From Roseibium aggregatum IAM 12614 (lineage in GTDB: Bacteria > Pseudomonadota > Alphaproteobacteria > Rhizobiales > Stappiaceae), in contig NZ_AAUW01000004.1 in assembly GCF_000168975.1 (NCBI RefSeq), positions 186,001 through 250,000 on the forward strand: a stretch of DNA of 64,000 bases, given 5' to 3'. Shown in pieces: positions 34,368-43,379 of the stretch. The stretch's first letter is position 1; every line of letters starts with the position of its first letter. The translations under genes and the position numbers were made by a program. The notes beneath the pieces were generated by a model. That model ran no database searches. It was not told the origin of the DNA and saw only the letters and a program-made list of their open reading frames with translations.

Positions 34368-35537
34368 ATGCAGCATCAGTATGCTCCGATCTATCTGGAC
34401 CATAACGCGGGCGCGCCCCTGCGCGACACCGTTCGTGAGGTCATGATCGAAGCGCTGAATGATGCCGGCAACGCGTCCTCCGTCCACGCACATGGCCGAA
34501 AGGCACGTGGACGCATTGAGACCGCACGTGATCAGGTCGCGCGGCTCTGCAACGCGAAAACCCGAGCGGTGACATTTGTTTCCGGTGGAACGGAAGCCAA
34601 CATGACGGCGCTTTCGCCGGCGTGGCAGGATCAGGGCGCACCGGTCTATCTCGACAAACTCTTCAGAAGTGCAATTGAGCATCCATCGGTGATGACCGGG
34701 GGACGGTTTGCCGTTTCCGACCAGGTGGTCCTGCCTGTCGACGGCGATGGCCGTGTTGAGCTCGATGCTCTGGAACAGGCGGTCAAAGACGCCGATCCGA
34801 GCCTTATCTCCGTGATGGCGGCCAATAATGAAACCGGCGTTATTCAGCCCCTGGCTGAAATTGGTGCCATTGCCACAAGATACGGTCACTTTTTCCACGT
34901 GGACGCGGTTCAGGCTGCCGGTCGGATGCCCATCGATCTCGAAAGCTGGCAGGCAGATGTCCTGACGCTGTCTGCTCACAAGTTTGGCGGTCCGCAAGGC
35001 ATCGGTGCTGTCGTGGTGCGTTCAACTGCCCGTGTTCCTGCGCCGTTGATGGTTGGCGGCGGTCAGGAGAACTGGCGCCGCGGCGGAACGGAAAACGTCT
35101 CGGCAATCGCCGGCTTCGGCGTTGCCAGCATGGCTGCCCTTGAAGAGGCGGCCGATACGCGCCATTTGAGAGATATGAAGGCGAAGCTCGAGACCGGGCT
35201 GTGCGCGATTTGCCCTTCGACAGTCATTTTCGGCAACAAGGCGGAAAGACTGTCCAACACCTGTTGTTTTGCCGTTCCGGGCATTCCGGCAGAAACCGCG
35301 CTGATCGCTTTTGATCTCGACCATATCTCGGTTTCCTCTGGTTCCGCCTGCTCCTCCGGCAAGGTGTCCGTGTCCCATGTGCTGACTGCCATGGGCGTTC
35401 CGGAAGATCTTGCACGTTGCGCCTTGCGCGTCAGCATGGGGTGGAATACCAGCGGTTCCGACATCGACAGGTTTCTTGAGCTGTGGCCGAAAATTGTCGG
35501 CAGGCTCAACCCGCAAGCGCGTCATCAGGCGGCTTGA
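34368..35537 (+). CDS. NifS/IscS-like cysteine desulfurase, first gene of the suf operon
   Basis: A 389-residue class V PLP enzyme that releases sulfur from cysteine. IYLDHNAGAPL opens the protein, TFVSGGTEANM binds PLP phosphate, NNETGVIQP and the PLP lysine Lys205 in SAHKFGGPQ follow, and the catalytic Cys328 lies in SGSACSSGK, the long-loop (group I, IscS/NifS) form. AAGAGG stands 6 bases before ATG 34368; an upstream ATG at 34326 is not supported. The operon has its own SufS as well, so two desulfurases are encoded together. It is followed after 104 bases by sufB. Confidence 0.9.
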   Translation: MQHQYAPIYLDHNAGAPLRDTVREVMIEALNDAGNASSVHAHGRKARGRIETARDQVARLCNAKTRAVTFVSGGTEANMTALSPAWQDQGAPVYLDKLFRSAIEHPSVMTGGRFAVSDQVVLPVDGDGRVELDALEQAVKDADPSLISVMAANNETGVIQPLAEIGAIATRYGHFFHVDAVQAAGRMPIDLESWQADVLTLSAHKFGGPQGIGAVVVRSTARVPAPLMVGGGQENWRRGGTENVSAIAGFGVASMAALEEAADTRHLRDMKAKLETGLCAICPSTVIFGNKAERLSNTCCFAVPGIPAETALIAFDLDHISVSSGSACSSGKVSVSHVLTAMGVPEDLARCALRVSMGWNTSGSDIDRFLELWPKIVGRLNPQARHQAA

Positions 35538-35641
35538 AGACAGGAATTCGGCAGCTTCACTGCCAGACATGGCGCAGGTGACAGGGTCGCTTGCAGGAAA
35601 TAACCGAAGCAGGCGCGGGGCCTGTTGAATGGAGGCTAGAT

Positions 35642-37114
35642 ATGCCAGCTGTACAGGAAACCATCGATAAGGTGAAAGCCATCGATGTCGACCAGTATAA
35701 ATACGGCTTCGTGACCGATATCGAGTCGGATAGAGGCGCCAAAGGCCTTTCCGAAGAAACCGTTCGCTTTCTGTCGGCAAAGAAGAACGAGCCGGAATGG
35801 ATGACGGAATGGCGCCTTGATGCGCTGCGCCGTTTCCGGCAGATGGAAGAACCGACCTGGGCGCGCGTTTCCTACCCGAAAATCGATCTCGACGACCTCT
35901 ATTACTGGGCATCGCCGAAATCCGTCGAAGGCCCGAAAAGCCTGGACGAAGTCGACCCGGAACTGCTGGCGACTTACGAGAAGCTTGGCATTCCGCTGCG
36001 CGAACAGGAAATCCTGGCCGGTGTCGAACCGAAGAACCGGGTTGCCGTCGATGCTGTGTTCGATTCCGTTTCCGTCGTCACCACGTTCAAGGAAGAGCTG
36101 AAGAAAGCCGGCGTTATCTTCTGTTCCATTTCCGAAGCGCTGCGCGAATATCCGGATCTGGTGAAGAAATATCTCGGCTCCGTAGTTCCGGTGACCGACA
36201 ACTACTACGCAACGCTGAATTCGGCTGTCTTCTCGGACGGGTCCTTTGTCTATGTTCCCGAAGGCGTTCGCTGCCCGATGGAACTGTCGACCTATTTCCG
36301 CATCAACGAACAAAACACCGGTCAGTTCGAGCGTACGCTGATCATCGCGGAGAAGGGCGCCTACGTCTCCTATCTGGAGGGTTGTACGGCACCTCAGCGT
36401 GACGAGAACCAGCTTCACGCGGCCGTTGTAGAACTGGTGGCCCTGGATGATGCGGAGATCAAATATTCCACCGTTCAGAACTGGTTCCCGGGCGATAAGA
36501 ACGGAAAAGGCGGCATCTACAACTTCGTCACCAAGCGTGGCGACTGCCGCGGCAAGAATTCCAAGATCTCCTGGACCCAGGTCGAGACCGGTTCGGCGAT
36601 TACCTGGAAATACCCGTCCTGCATTCTGCGCGGAGAGAACTCCCGTGGTGAGTTCTATTCGATCGCGGTTTCCAACGGCTACCAGCAGGTCGACAGCGGC
36701 ACCAAGATGATCCATCTGGGCAAGAACTCGTCCAGCCGGATCATTTCCAAGGGCATTTCCGCCGGAAAGTCGCAGAACACGTATCGTGGACTGGTTTCCG
36801 CTCACCGGAAGGCCTCGAATGCGCGCAACTTCACCCAGTGTGACTCGCTTCTGATCGGTCAGGACTGTGGTGCGCACACAGTGCCCTACATCGAGAGCAA
36901 GAACGCCTCGGCCCAGTTCGAACACGAGGCGACCACCTCGAAGATCTCGGACGACCAGATGTTTTACTGTCTGCAGCGCGGTTTGTCGGAAGAAGAAGCC
37001 GTGGCGCTGATCGTCAACGGTTTCGTCAAGGATGTCATCCAGCAGCTGCCGATGGAATTCGCAGTCGAGGCACAGAAGCTGATCTCGATCAGCCTGGAAG
37101 GATCCGTGGGCTAA
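35642..37114 (+). CDS. sufB: Fe-S cluster scaffold protein SufB
   Basis: SufB forms the SufBC2D scaffold on which Fe-S clusters are built. The 490-residue product is typical: [11 protein letters not shown] near the start, [89 protein letters not shown] and [28 protein letters not shown] precedes ATG 35642 at 7 bases, so the 17 in-frame codons before it are excluded. Confidence 0.97.
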   Translation: MPAVQETIDKVKAIDVDQYKYGFVTDIESDRGAKGLSEETVRFLSAKKNEPEWMTEWRLDALRRFRQMEEPTWARVSYPKIDLDDLYYWASPKSVEGPKSLDEVDPELLATYEKLGIPLREQEILAGVEPKNRVAVDAVFDSVSVVTTFKEELKKAGVIFCSISEALREYPDLVKKYLGSVVPVTDNYYATLNSAVFSDGSFVYVPEGVRCPMELSTYFRINEQNTGQFERTLIIAEKGAYVSYLEGCTAPQRDENQLHAAVVELVALDDAEIKYSTVQNWFPGDKNGKGGIYNFVTKRGDCRGKNSKISWTQVETGSAITWKYPSCILRGENSRGEFYSIAVSNGYQQVDSGTKMIHLGKNSSSRIISKGISAGKSQNTYRGLVSAHRKASNARNFTQCDSLLIGQDCGAHTVPYIESKNASAQFEHEATTSKISDDQMFYCLQRGLSEEEAVALIVNGFVKDVIQQLPMEFAVEAQKLISISLEGSVG

Positions 37115-37180
37115 CGGTCCTGCATACTTACGAATTGATTGGGGCTCTGAACGCCCGCCGAATTACGAGGAACAATCTCA

Positions 37181-37936
37181 ATGCTTGAGATCAAAAACCT
37201 GCATGCACGTATTGCGGAAGACGAAACCGAAATCCTGCGCGGCATCGATCTGACCATCAATGCAGGCGAAGTACACGCCATCATGGGCCCGAACGGTTCC
37301 GGCAAGTCGACTCTGTCCTACATCCTGGCCGGCAAGGACGACTACGAGGTTACCGAAGGCGAGATCCTGTTCAACGGAGAGAACCTTCTGGAAATGGAGC
37401 CGGATGAGCGCGCTGCTGCGGGCCTGTTCCTGGCGTTCCAGTACCCGATCGAGATTCCAGGTGTTGCGACCATGGAATTCCTCAAGACGGCGATGAACGC
37501 ACAGCGCAAGGCACGCGGTGAGGACACACTGTCGATCCCGGACTTCATGAAGCGCGTCAAGGAAGCAGCTGGTCACCTGAATGTCTCCATGGACATGCTG
37601 AAGCGGCCGCTCAATGTCGGCTTCTCCGGTGGCGAGAAGAAGCGTGCGGAAATTCTGCAGATGTCCTTGCTTGAGCCGAAGCTCTGCGTGCTCGATGAAA
37701 CGGATTCCGGCCTCGACATCGACGCGCTCAGGATCGTTTCCGAAGGTGTGAACAAGCTGCGCGGTCCGGATCGTGCCATGGTGGTGATCACCCACTATCA
37801 GCGTCTGCTCGACCACATCGTTCCGGATGTCGTCCACGTTCTGTCCAAGGGCCGCATCGTCAAGACCGGCGACAAGGACCTGGCGCTGGAGCTGGAAAAG
37901 AACGGTTACGCCGACTACATCGACACGGCCGCCTGA
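37181..37936 (+). CDS. sufC: Fe-S assembly ATPase SufC
   Basis: SufC is the ABC-type ATPase of the SufBCD complex. In 251 residues it has Walker A GPNGSGKST, the Q-loop FLAFQYP, signature GFSGGEKKR, Walker B LCVLDETDSGLD (the Suf-specific variant), and the switch histidine in VVITHYQRLLD. GAGGAAC stands before the ATG. It is in the normal sufB-C-D order. Confidence 0.97.
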   Translation: MLEIKNLHARIAEDETEILRGIDLTINAGEVHAIMGPNGSGKSTLSYILAGKDDYEVTEGEILFNGENLLEMEPDERAAAGLFLAFQYPIEIPGVATMEFLKTAMNAQRKARGEDTLSIPDFMKRVKEAAGHLNVSMDMLKRPLNVGFSGGEKKRAEILQMSLLEPKLCVLDETDSGLDIDALRIVSEGVNKLRGPDRAMVVITHYQRLLDHIVPDVVHVLSKGRIVKTGDKDLALELEKNGYADYIDTAA

Positions 37937-37950
37937 GGGAGCAAAGCGAT

Positions 37951-39270
37951 ATGAACGCCAGCGCACCCATCAAACACACCCAGGCGGAAAGCGACCTGCT
38001 GGAGCGTTTCGACAGCGCGAAAGAAGGTTTGTCCGGCTCGGTTGCCGTCAAGGCTCTGCGTGAAGCCGCGCTCGGCCAGATACGGGACCGTGGCCTGCCG
38101 CATCGCCGGGTTGAGGAATACAAGTATTCCGACCTGCGCGCCTACATGAAATCAGCTGCCCCGCTTGCAGGCGCCGCCGATGAAGCTGCGGCTAGAAGCC
38201 TGATTGAGACACAGGACGGTTTCGGTGATCTCGACCGCTACCGTATCGTGGTCGCCAATGGCTCTTATCTTGCCGCGCTTTCCGACGTTGAAGCACTTGC
38301 CAGTGAAGGCGTGACGCTGACAAGCGTTGCCGAAGCCCTTGCCGGCGAAATGGGCACCAAGTTGGTTGCTGCGCCGAAGACGGGGCCATCTGACGGCGTG
38401 ATTGCCTTGAACACCGCGTTCCTCCAGGGGGGCGTCGTCATTACGGTGAAGAGTGGCGTGGAAGTGTCCAAGCCGGTCGAACTGGTTCAGGTGGCGACAG
38501 CCAAAGGGGCTCAGTCAGTCCGCAACCGTGTGGAACTTGGCGAAGGTGCGAAGCTGCGTCTTCTGGAAACCTTTGTCGGAGATACCGGTGAGGGGGAGCT
38601 GAACACGGTGTTCGATTACGAACTCGCCGACAAGTCAGCGCTTGCGGCCACGCGTCTGATCGTCAGCAAGACCGATGCAGCGCAGCTTTTCACGACTATT
38701 GCTACGATTGGCGCCGAGGCGGAACTCAAGTCGCTCGGCTTCATTGCCGGACCGCAATTCAGTCGCAACCAGCAATTCATCAACTTTACCGGTGAGAACT
38801 CGGAAGCGAAGATCTACGGCGTGACCATGGCTGGTGGTAAGTCGCTTGCCGACCAGACACTGATCGTCGATCATGCCGTACCACACTGCAACAGCCGCGA
38901 ATTCTTCAAGACCGTTCTCGACGGTGAGGCGAAGGGTGTGTACCAGGGTCGTATCAACGTTGCCCAGCATGCCCAGAAGACCGATGGCGAGATGATGACC
39001 CAGGCTCTGCTCCTCTCCGAGGACGCGGAAATGGCCAACAAGCCGGAACTGGAGATCTTCGCGGACGACGTATTGTGCGCCCACGGTGCGACCAGCGGAC
39101 AGATCGACGAGGATCTGCTTTTCTACCTGCGCGCCCGCGGCATTCCGGAAGACGAGGCGAAGACCCTTCTGGTTCTCGCTTTCCTTTCCGAAGCGATTGA
39201 GGAATACGGCGAAGACGATGTGACGGAAGGCCTGGAAGCACGCGTGCGTGACTGGCTTGCCGACCACTGA
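37951..39270 (+). CDS. sufD: Fe-S assembly protein SufD
   Basis: SufD pairs with SufB in the scaffold. The 439-residue product has the family pattern: RGLPHRRVEEYKYSDLRAYM near the start, then TRLIVSKTDAAQLFTTIATIGAEAELKS, DHAVPHCNSREFFKTVLDGEAKGVYQGRINV, and NKPELEIFADDVLCAHGATSGQIDEDLLFYLRARGIPEDEAKTLL with the conserved CAHGAT motif. It follows sufC after 14 bases. Confidence 0.96.
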   Translation: MNASAPIKHTQAESDLLERFDSAKEGLSGSVAVKALREAALGQIRDRGLPHRRVEEYKYSDLRAYMKSAAPLAGAADEAAARSLIETQDGFGDLDRYRIVVANGSYLAALSDVEALASEGVTLTSVAEALAGEMGTKLVAAPKTGPSDGVIALNTAFLQGGVVITVKSGVEVSKPVELVQVATAKGAQSVRNRVELGEGAKLRLLETFVGDTGEGELNTVFDYELADKSALAATRLIVSKTDAAQLFTTIATIGAEAELKSLGFIAGPQFSRNQQFINFTGENSEAKIYGVTMAGGKSLADQTLIVDHAVPHCNSREFFKTVLDGEAKGVYQGRINVAQHAQKTDGEMMTQALLLSEDAEMANKPELEIFADDVLCAHGATSGQIDEDLLFYLRARGIPEDEAKTLLVLAFLSEAIEEYGEDDVTEGLEARVRDWLADH

Positions 39271-39305
39271 CATCTGAAGCGAACGGGAATAAGGAGCAGC
39301 GCCGC

Positions 39306-40562
39306 ATGACGGTTGCGACCGCAGAAGAAACAGCCGGCAGCGCCGGCTACGACGTCGAAGCGATCCGCCGGGATTTTCCGATCCTGTCGCGGGAGGTTTA
39401 CGGCAAGCCGCTGGTCTATCTGGATAACGGTGCCTCCGCCCAGAAACCCCAGCAGGTGATCGATGCGGTGACCAAGGCCTATTCCGAGGAATACGCCAAT
39501 GTTCATCGTGGCCTGCATTTCCTGTCCAATACCGCAACCGACAACTATGAAGCTGCGCGCGAGAAGGTGCGCCGCTTCCTGAATGCCCAGTCGGTCGATG
39601 AGGTGGTTTTCACCAAGTCGACCACCGAGGCAATCAATCTGGTGTCTTATGGCCTTGGGCCTGACTACTTCGCCGATGGCGGTGAAATCGTGCTGTCGAT
39701 CATGGAACACCATTCCAACATCGTGCCCTGGCATTTCCACCGGGAGCGTCACGGTGCGAAGCTGAAATGGGTTTATGTTCGTGAAGACGGGTCGTTCGAT
39801 CTGGATGCCTTCGCAGATAGCCTGACCGACAAGACAAGGCTGGTTGCGATCGCGCATATGTCGAATGTTCTGGGCACGGTCGTTCCAGTTAAGGAAGTTT
39901 GCCGGATTGCGCATGAGCGTGGCATTCCTGTGCTCGTGGACGGCAGCCAGGCGGCGGTACATCTTCCTGTCGACGTCCAGGATATCGACTGCGACTATTA
40001 CGTCTTCACCGGGCACAAGGTCTACGGACCGTCGGGCATCGGTGTCCTGTGGGGCAAGCCTGACAGGCTGAAGGCCTTACGCCCGTTCAATGGCGGCGGA
40101 GAGATGATTCTCGACGTGACCGAGGACATTGTCACCTATAATGAACCGCCACACCGTTTCGAGGCCGGCACGCCCCCGATCGTGCAGGCAATCGGCCTCG
40201 GTGCTGCACTCGACTATATGGATGCTCTCGGCCGTGAAAACATTGCACGCCACGAAGCGGATCTGAAGGACTATGCCCACCAGAAGCTGCGAGAGATCAA
40301 CTCGCTGCGCATTTTCGGGGATGCGCCGGACAAGGGCGCCATTGTTTCCTTCGAACTGCAGGGCGCTCACGCACATGACGTTGCCACGATCATCGATCGG
40401 GCAGGGGTGGCGGTCCGGGCAGGGACCCATTGCGCTCAGCCGCTCTTGGCAAAATATGGTGTGACTTCTACATGTCGGGCTAGTTTCGGGCTTTACAACA
40501 CGCGCGCGGAAGTGGACGCGCTGTATGAAGCCCTGTTGAAGGCTCAGAGCTTTTTCGGGTAA
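39306..40562 (+). CDS. sufS: Cysteine desulfurase SufS
   Basis: The group II desulfurase of the SUF system, 418 residues. Features include YLDNGASAQKPQ, NVHRGLHFLSN, FTKSTTEAINL, EHHSNIVPW, the PLP lysine Lys238 in GHKVYGPSG and the catalytic Cys376 in GTHCAQP. AAGGAG precedes the ATG by 10 bases. SufS usually needs SufE or SufU to pass sulfur on; neither is encoded here. Confidence 0.96.
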   Translation: MTVATAEETAGSAGYDVEAIRRDFPILSREVYGKPLVYLDNGASAQKPQQVIDAVTKAYSEEYANVHRGLHFLSNTATDNYEAAREKVRRFLNAQSVDEVVFTKSTTEAINLVSYGLGPDYFADGGEIVLSIMEHHSNIVPWHFHRERHGAKLKWVYVREDGSFDLDAFADSLTDKTRLVAIAHMSNVLGTVVPVKEVCRIAHERGIPVLVDGSQAAVHLPVDVQDIDCDYYVFTGHKVYGPSGIGVLWGKPDRLKALRPFNGGGEMILDVTEDIVTYNEPPHRFEAGTPPIVQAIGLGAALDYMDALGRENIARHEADLKDYAHQKLREINSLRIFGDAPDKGAIVSFELQGAHAHDVATIIDRAGVAVRAGTHCAQPLLAKYGVTSTCRASFGLYNTRAEVDALYEALLKAQSFFG

Positions 40563-40573
40563 GGACGGACCCC

Positions 40574-40969
40574 ATGGAAAACGCTACTACAATAGATACC
40601 GGCGCGGATGGCGAAGAGCTGCAGACGGAAGTCTCGGCGAAAAGCGCGATTCCCGCGAATGAACTCGACCAGCTGACCACCGACATCATCGGTGCTTTGA
40701 AAACGGTCTATGATCCGGAAATCCCCTGCGATATTTACGAGCTTGGCCTCATCTACAAGGTCGACATCGAGGATGACAGGTCGATCAACATCGATATGAC
40801 GTTGACAGCCCCAGGATGCCCTGTGGCCGGTGAAATGCCGGGTTGGGTGGAAAATGCCGTTTCGGCCGTCGCCGGTGTCGGGCCGGTCAATGTCGATATG
40901 GTCTTCGATCCACCCTGGACACCTGACCGGATGTCGGACGAAGCCAAGGTTGCGCTCAACTGGTATTGA
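40574..40969 (+). CDS. sufT: SUF system protein SufT (DUF59/MIP18 domain)
   Basis: The 131-residue product is one DUF59 domain: DIIGALKTVYDPEIPCDIYELGLIYKV, with Cys in the DPEIP region, then MTLTAPGCPVAGEMPGWVENAV and VDMVFDPPWTPDRMSDEAK. SufT-type proteins help Fe-S maturation when demand is high (family knowledge). The first 35 residues are not conserved. It follows sufS by 11 bases. Confidence 0.93.
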   Translation: MENATTIDTGADGEELQTEVSAKSAIPANELDQLTTDIIGALKTVYDPEIPCDIYELGLIYKVDIEDDRSINIDMTLTAPGCPVAGEMPGWVENAVSAVAGVGPVNVDMVFDPPWTPDRMSDEAKVALNWY

Positions 40970-41042
40970 GCTTCAAACCTTTAATCGGATAAGCTGACAC
41001 CCCATATCAGGTTTAGCAATCGCTGCACTGAACGAGGATCAT

Positions 41043-41420
41043 ATGGCTTCCGCCGCTAAATTCCAGGTGATGACCCTGACTGACGCCGCCGCCGAGCGCG
41101 TGAAGGAACTTGTCGAGAACTCGGACAAGAACGCCATCGGCTTGCGTGTCGGTATCAAGAAGGGGGGCTGCGCCGGCATGGAATACACCATGGAAATGGT
41201 GGATGCGGCGAGGCCCGGTGATGACACGGTTGAAGATAAGGGTGCCAAACTCTTCGTGGATCCGTCTGCCGTGCTGTTTCTGCTCGGCACTGAAATGGAT
41301 TTTGAAGTCACAAAGTTCCGGTCCGGTTTCATCTTCAAGAACCCGAATGAAGTGTCTGCCTGCGGCTGCGGAGAATCTGTCTCGCTTCAGGCCGCCGACT
41401 TGAATGCCCTGGCGCGCTGA
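41043..41420 (+). CDS. sufA: A-type Fe-S carrier SufA
   Basis: A 125-residue HesB/IscA-fold protein with the three cluster-binding cysteines: GGCAGMEY and the C-terminal ACGCGES. It carries Fe-S clusters or iron from the SUF scaffold to target proteins. The N-terminus has LTDAAAERVKELV, the family start. GAGG lies 5 bases before ATG 41043. The tenA gene begins 36 bases after its stop. Confidence 0.94.
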   Translation: MASAAKFQVMTLTDAAAERVKELVENSDKNAIGLRVGIKKGGCAGMEYTMEMVDAARPGDDTVEDKGAKLFVDPSAVLFLLGTEMDFEVTKFRSGFIFKNPNEVSACGCGESVSLQAADLNALAR

Positions 41421-41456
41421 TGCGCGTGCCTTCCTGAACTTTCCGATGAGTGTTTC

Positions 41457-42119
41457 ATGAGCCTTTTCGAGCGGCTGAAAGCCGACGCCGGCCCGCAATG
41501 GGCGGATTACACCCGTCACGCCTTTGTTCAGCAGCTTGGCGCTGGAACGCTGCCGCTGCCCTGTTTCAAACACTACCTGGTGCAGGACTATCTCTTTCTC
41601 ATCCAGTTTGCCCGCGCGTATGCGCTGGGTGTCTACAAAAGCCCTTCGGTTGCTGACATGCGTCAGTCCTTGGAGGGCGTGAAGGCCATTCTGGATGACG
41701 AACTCGACCTCCATGTCGAGATGTGTCGCGGTTGGGGAATGGATCGGGAGATGATCGAAACGGCTCCCGAAGATACTCCCACAATGGCCTATACACGCTT
41801 TGTGCTGGATGCAGGTATGGCAGGAGATCTCCTGGACCTTCAGGCTGCCCTAGCGCCCTGTGTCGTCGGTTACGCAGAGATCGGTGCGAGACTTGCCTCT
41901 GAAGGCTGCGACATCGACAGCAATCCCTATGCCCGCTGGATACGAGAGTATGCCAGCGAAGGCTATCAGGAGCTCGCCAGGGGCTTTGTCGCCTGGCTGG
42001 ATGGCACCGCGAGCCAGGTGCTGACAGACCCCCGCTATCCGCGTGTCCTGTCGATTTTTGAAAAAGCCTGCCGCCTCGAAAGCGACTTCTGGCAGATGGG
42101 CCTGAACGCAAAAGCCTGA
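41457..42119 (+). CDS. tenA: TenA family aminopyrimidine aminohydrolase / thiaminase II
   Basis: A 220-residue all-helical protein that salvages thiamine breakdown products (amino-HMP to HMP). Residues typical of the active site are visible: the Asp in HYLVQDYLFL, the catalytic Cys in LAPCVVGYAEIG, and Glu in RLESDFWQMG. It starts 36 bases after sufA and has no clear promoter, so it probably belongs to the suf transcript. Its stop lies within a long palindrome. Confidence 0.92.
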   Translation: MSLFERLKADAGPQWADYTRHAFVQQLGAGTLPLPCFKHYLVQDYLFLIQFARAYALGVYKSPSVADMRQSLEGVKAILDDELDLHVEMCRGWGMDREMIETAPEDTPTMAYTRFVLDAGMAGDLLDLQAALAPCVVGYAEIGARLASEGCDIDSNPYARWIREYASEGYQELARGFVAWLDGTASQVLTDPRYPRVLSIFEKACRLESDFWQMGLNAKA

Positions 42120-42147
42120 GACAGATATCTGTTCAGGCCTGGCTTTT
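42111..42147. terminator. Palindrome at the tenA stop, possible bidirectional terminator
   Basis: GCCTGA (42114-42119) and TCAGGC (42133-42138) flank the perfect palindrome ACAGATATCTGT (42121-42132), and AAAAGCC/GGCTTTT extend the pairing outwards. The tenA stop codon lies within it. It stands between convergent genes, tenA and the diguanylate cyclase, so it can end both. Confidence 0.6.
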
Positions 42148-42194
42148 GATCTCACAATTTCGGAAAACCAGCGCCTGAAGAGGCGGTCCTTGCT

Positions 42195-43256
42195 TCAGGC
42201 AACGTCTTCCTGTGCTTGCGTGCCTTCAAGTTCCCGCTCGGTTTTCACAACATTCCGGCCAGCGTTCTTCGCAAGGTAAAGGGCCTCGTCCGCGCGCGAG
42301 ACGATGGAATGAGCCGTATCCGTGCTTTCAAAAGTCGCGATGCCGACCGAAATGGTCACCCTGCCCAGGTTCTCGCCTGTCGAACGCTTGACCAACTCCT
42401 TGGACATGACCGCGTTGCGAATGTTCTCCCCAATGACGGCAGCATCTTCCAGTTCGGCATGTGGCAGAATGATCGCGAATTCTTCGCCGCCATAGCGGCA
42501 GGCAATGTCCTGCGCCTTGATGTTCTGTTTCACCGCAAGCGCGACGAGCCTCAGAACCTGATCGCCGGTCTGGTGGCCATAGGTGTCGTTGAACTTCTTG
42601 AAATGGTCGATATCGGTCATCAGCAGGGAGAATCCGCGCCCGCTTTCCTTGGAGTGATCGATGACCCGTTCAATCGAATTCTCGAAGTGTTTGCGATTGT
42701 TGAGCGTGGTCAGTTCATCCGTCAGGGACTCGTAACGGATCGCCTCCAGAGAGGATTGCAGGTTTTCGATGTGCTTCTTGGACTCCAGAAGCTGGCTTTC
42801 CAGCTTCCGGTTGGACGCAACCGCATTCTGAGTCGATTTGACCAGGTGTGTGACGTAGATCTGCAGTTTCTCGGGATCGGAGACCGATTTGATCTTTTCA
42901 CCGGCCTGCTCAAGCGCGGTGCCATAATCTGACGTCGCATCTGCGCTCAGCTTCAGTGTGTCGACAAGTTCTTCAACTTCTCTGGAGACCTTGGAACCAA
43001 CCTCATCCAGACGATCACCAAGCCTTGTTGGTGACAGGAAGCGGCCGTACAGCGTCAGCATCTCGTCGGTGCTGATCCTGCCGTTGGACTTGATGGATTC
43101 ATTAACGGCCCGGTTCAGGCCCTGATTGTAACCAGCCGCATATGTGTACCAAAGCTCGTAAGAACGAGGGTAGGCTGGTAGTACATTTTTCTTGATGTAA
43201 CTGATCGCGGACTCTCCATATTGGATAGTCCGCTTGTGGTCGTCTTCATCCGCCAT
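42195..43256 (-). CDS. Diguanylate cyclase (GGDEF domain)
   Basis: From ATG 43256 the protein has 353 residues. The C-terminal GGDEF domain (about 195-335) carries LTDELTTLNNRKHFE, LLMTDIDHFKKFNDTYGH and the active-site CRYGGEEFAIILP, so it should make c-di-GMP. No RxxD inhibitory site is evident five residues before GGEEF (sequence there is IAC). The N-terminal 190 residues are helical, with a predicted coiled coil at about 135-190 and no membrane span. An earlier in-frame start at 43304 lacks support. It stands alone, convergent with tenA. Confidence 0.9.
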   Translation of the reverse strand: MADEDDHKRTIQYGESAISYIKKNVLPAYPRSYELWYTYAAGYNQGLNRAVNESIKSNGRISTDEMLTLYGRFLSPTRLGDRLDEVGSKVSREVEELVDTLKLSADATSDYGTALEQAGEKIKSVSDPEKLQIYVTHLVKSTQNAVASNRKLESQLLESKKHIENLQSSLEAIRYESLTDELTTLNNRKHFENSIERVIDHSKESGRGFSLLMTDIDHFKKFNDTYGHQTGDQVLRLVALAVKQNIKAQDIACRYGGEEFAIILPHAELEDAAVIGENIRNAVMSKELVKRSTGENLGRVTISVGIATFESTDTAHSIVSRADEALYLAKNAGRNVVKTERELEGTQAQEDVA

Positions 43257-43379
43257 CAAGTTTCTCTCACCCATGTCTTGCGAATCCGCCCCACACGGAC
43301 ACAAGAACTAGGTTTTAAACTCCGATGGAAGGTTTAAGGAGCCGTTAAGCTTAAGGCGAAACCTAGAGAGATTTTGTGG

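Noticed and set aside
35636..36925. A 429-codon minus-strand frame opposite sufB
   Set aside because: Shadow of the sufB gene, with no motif or ribosome site.
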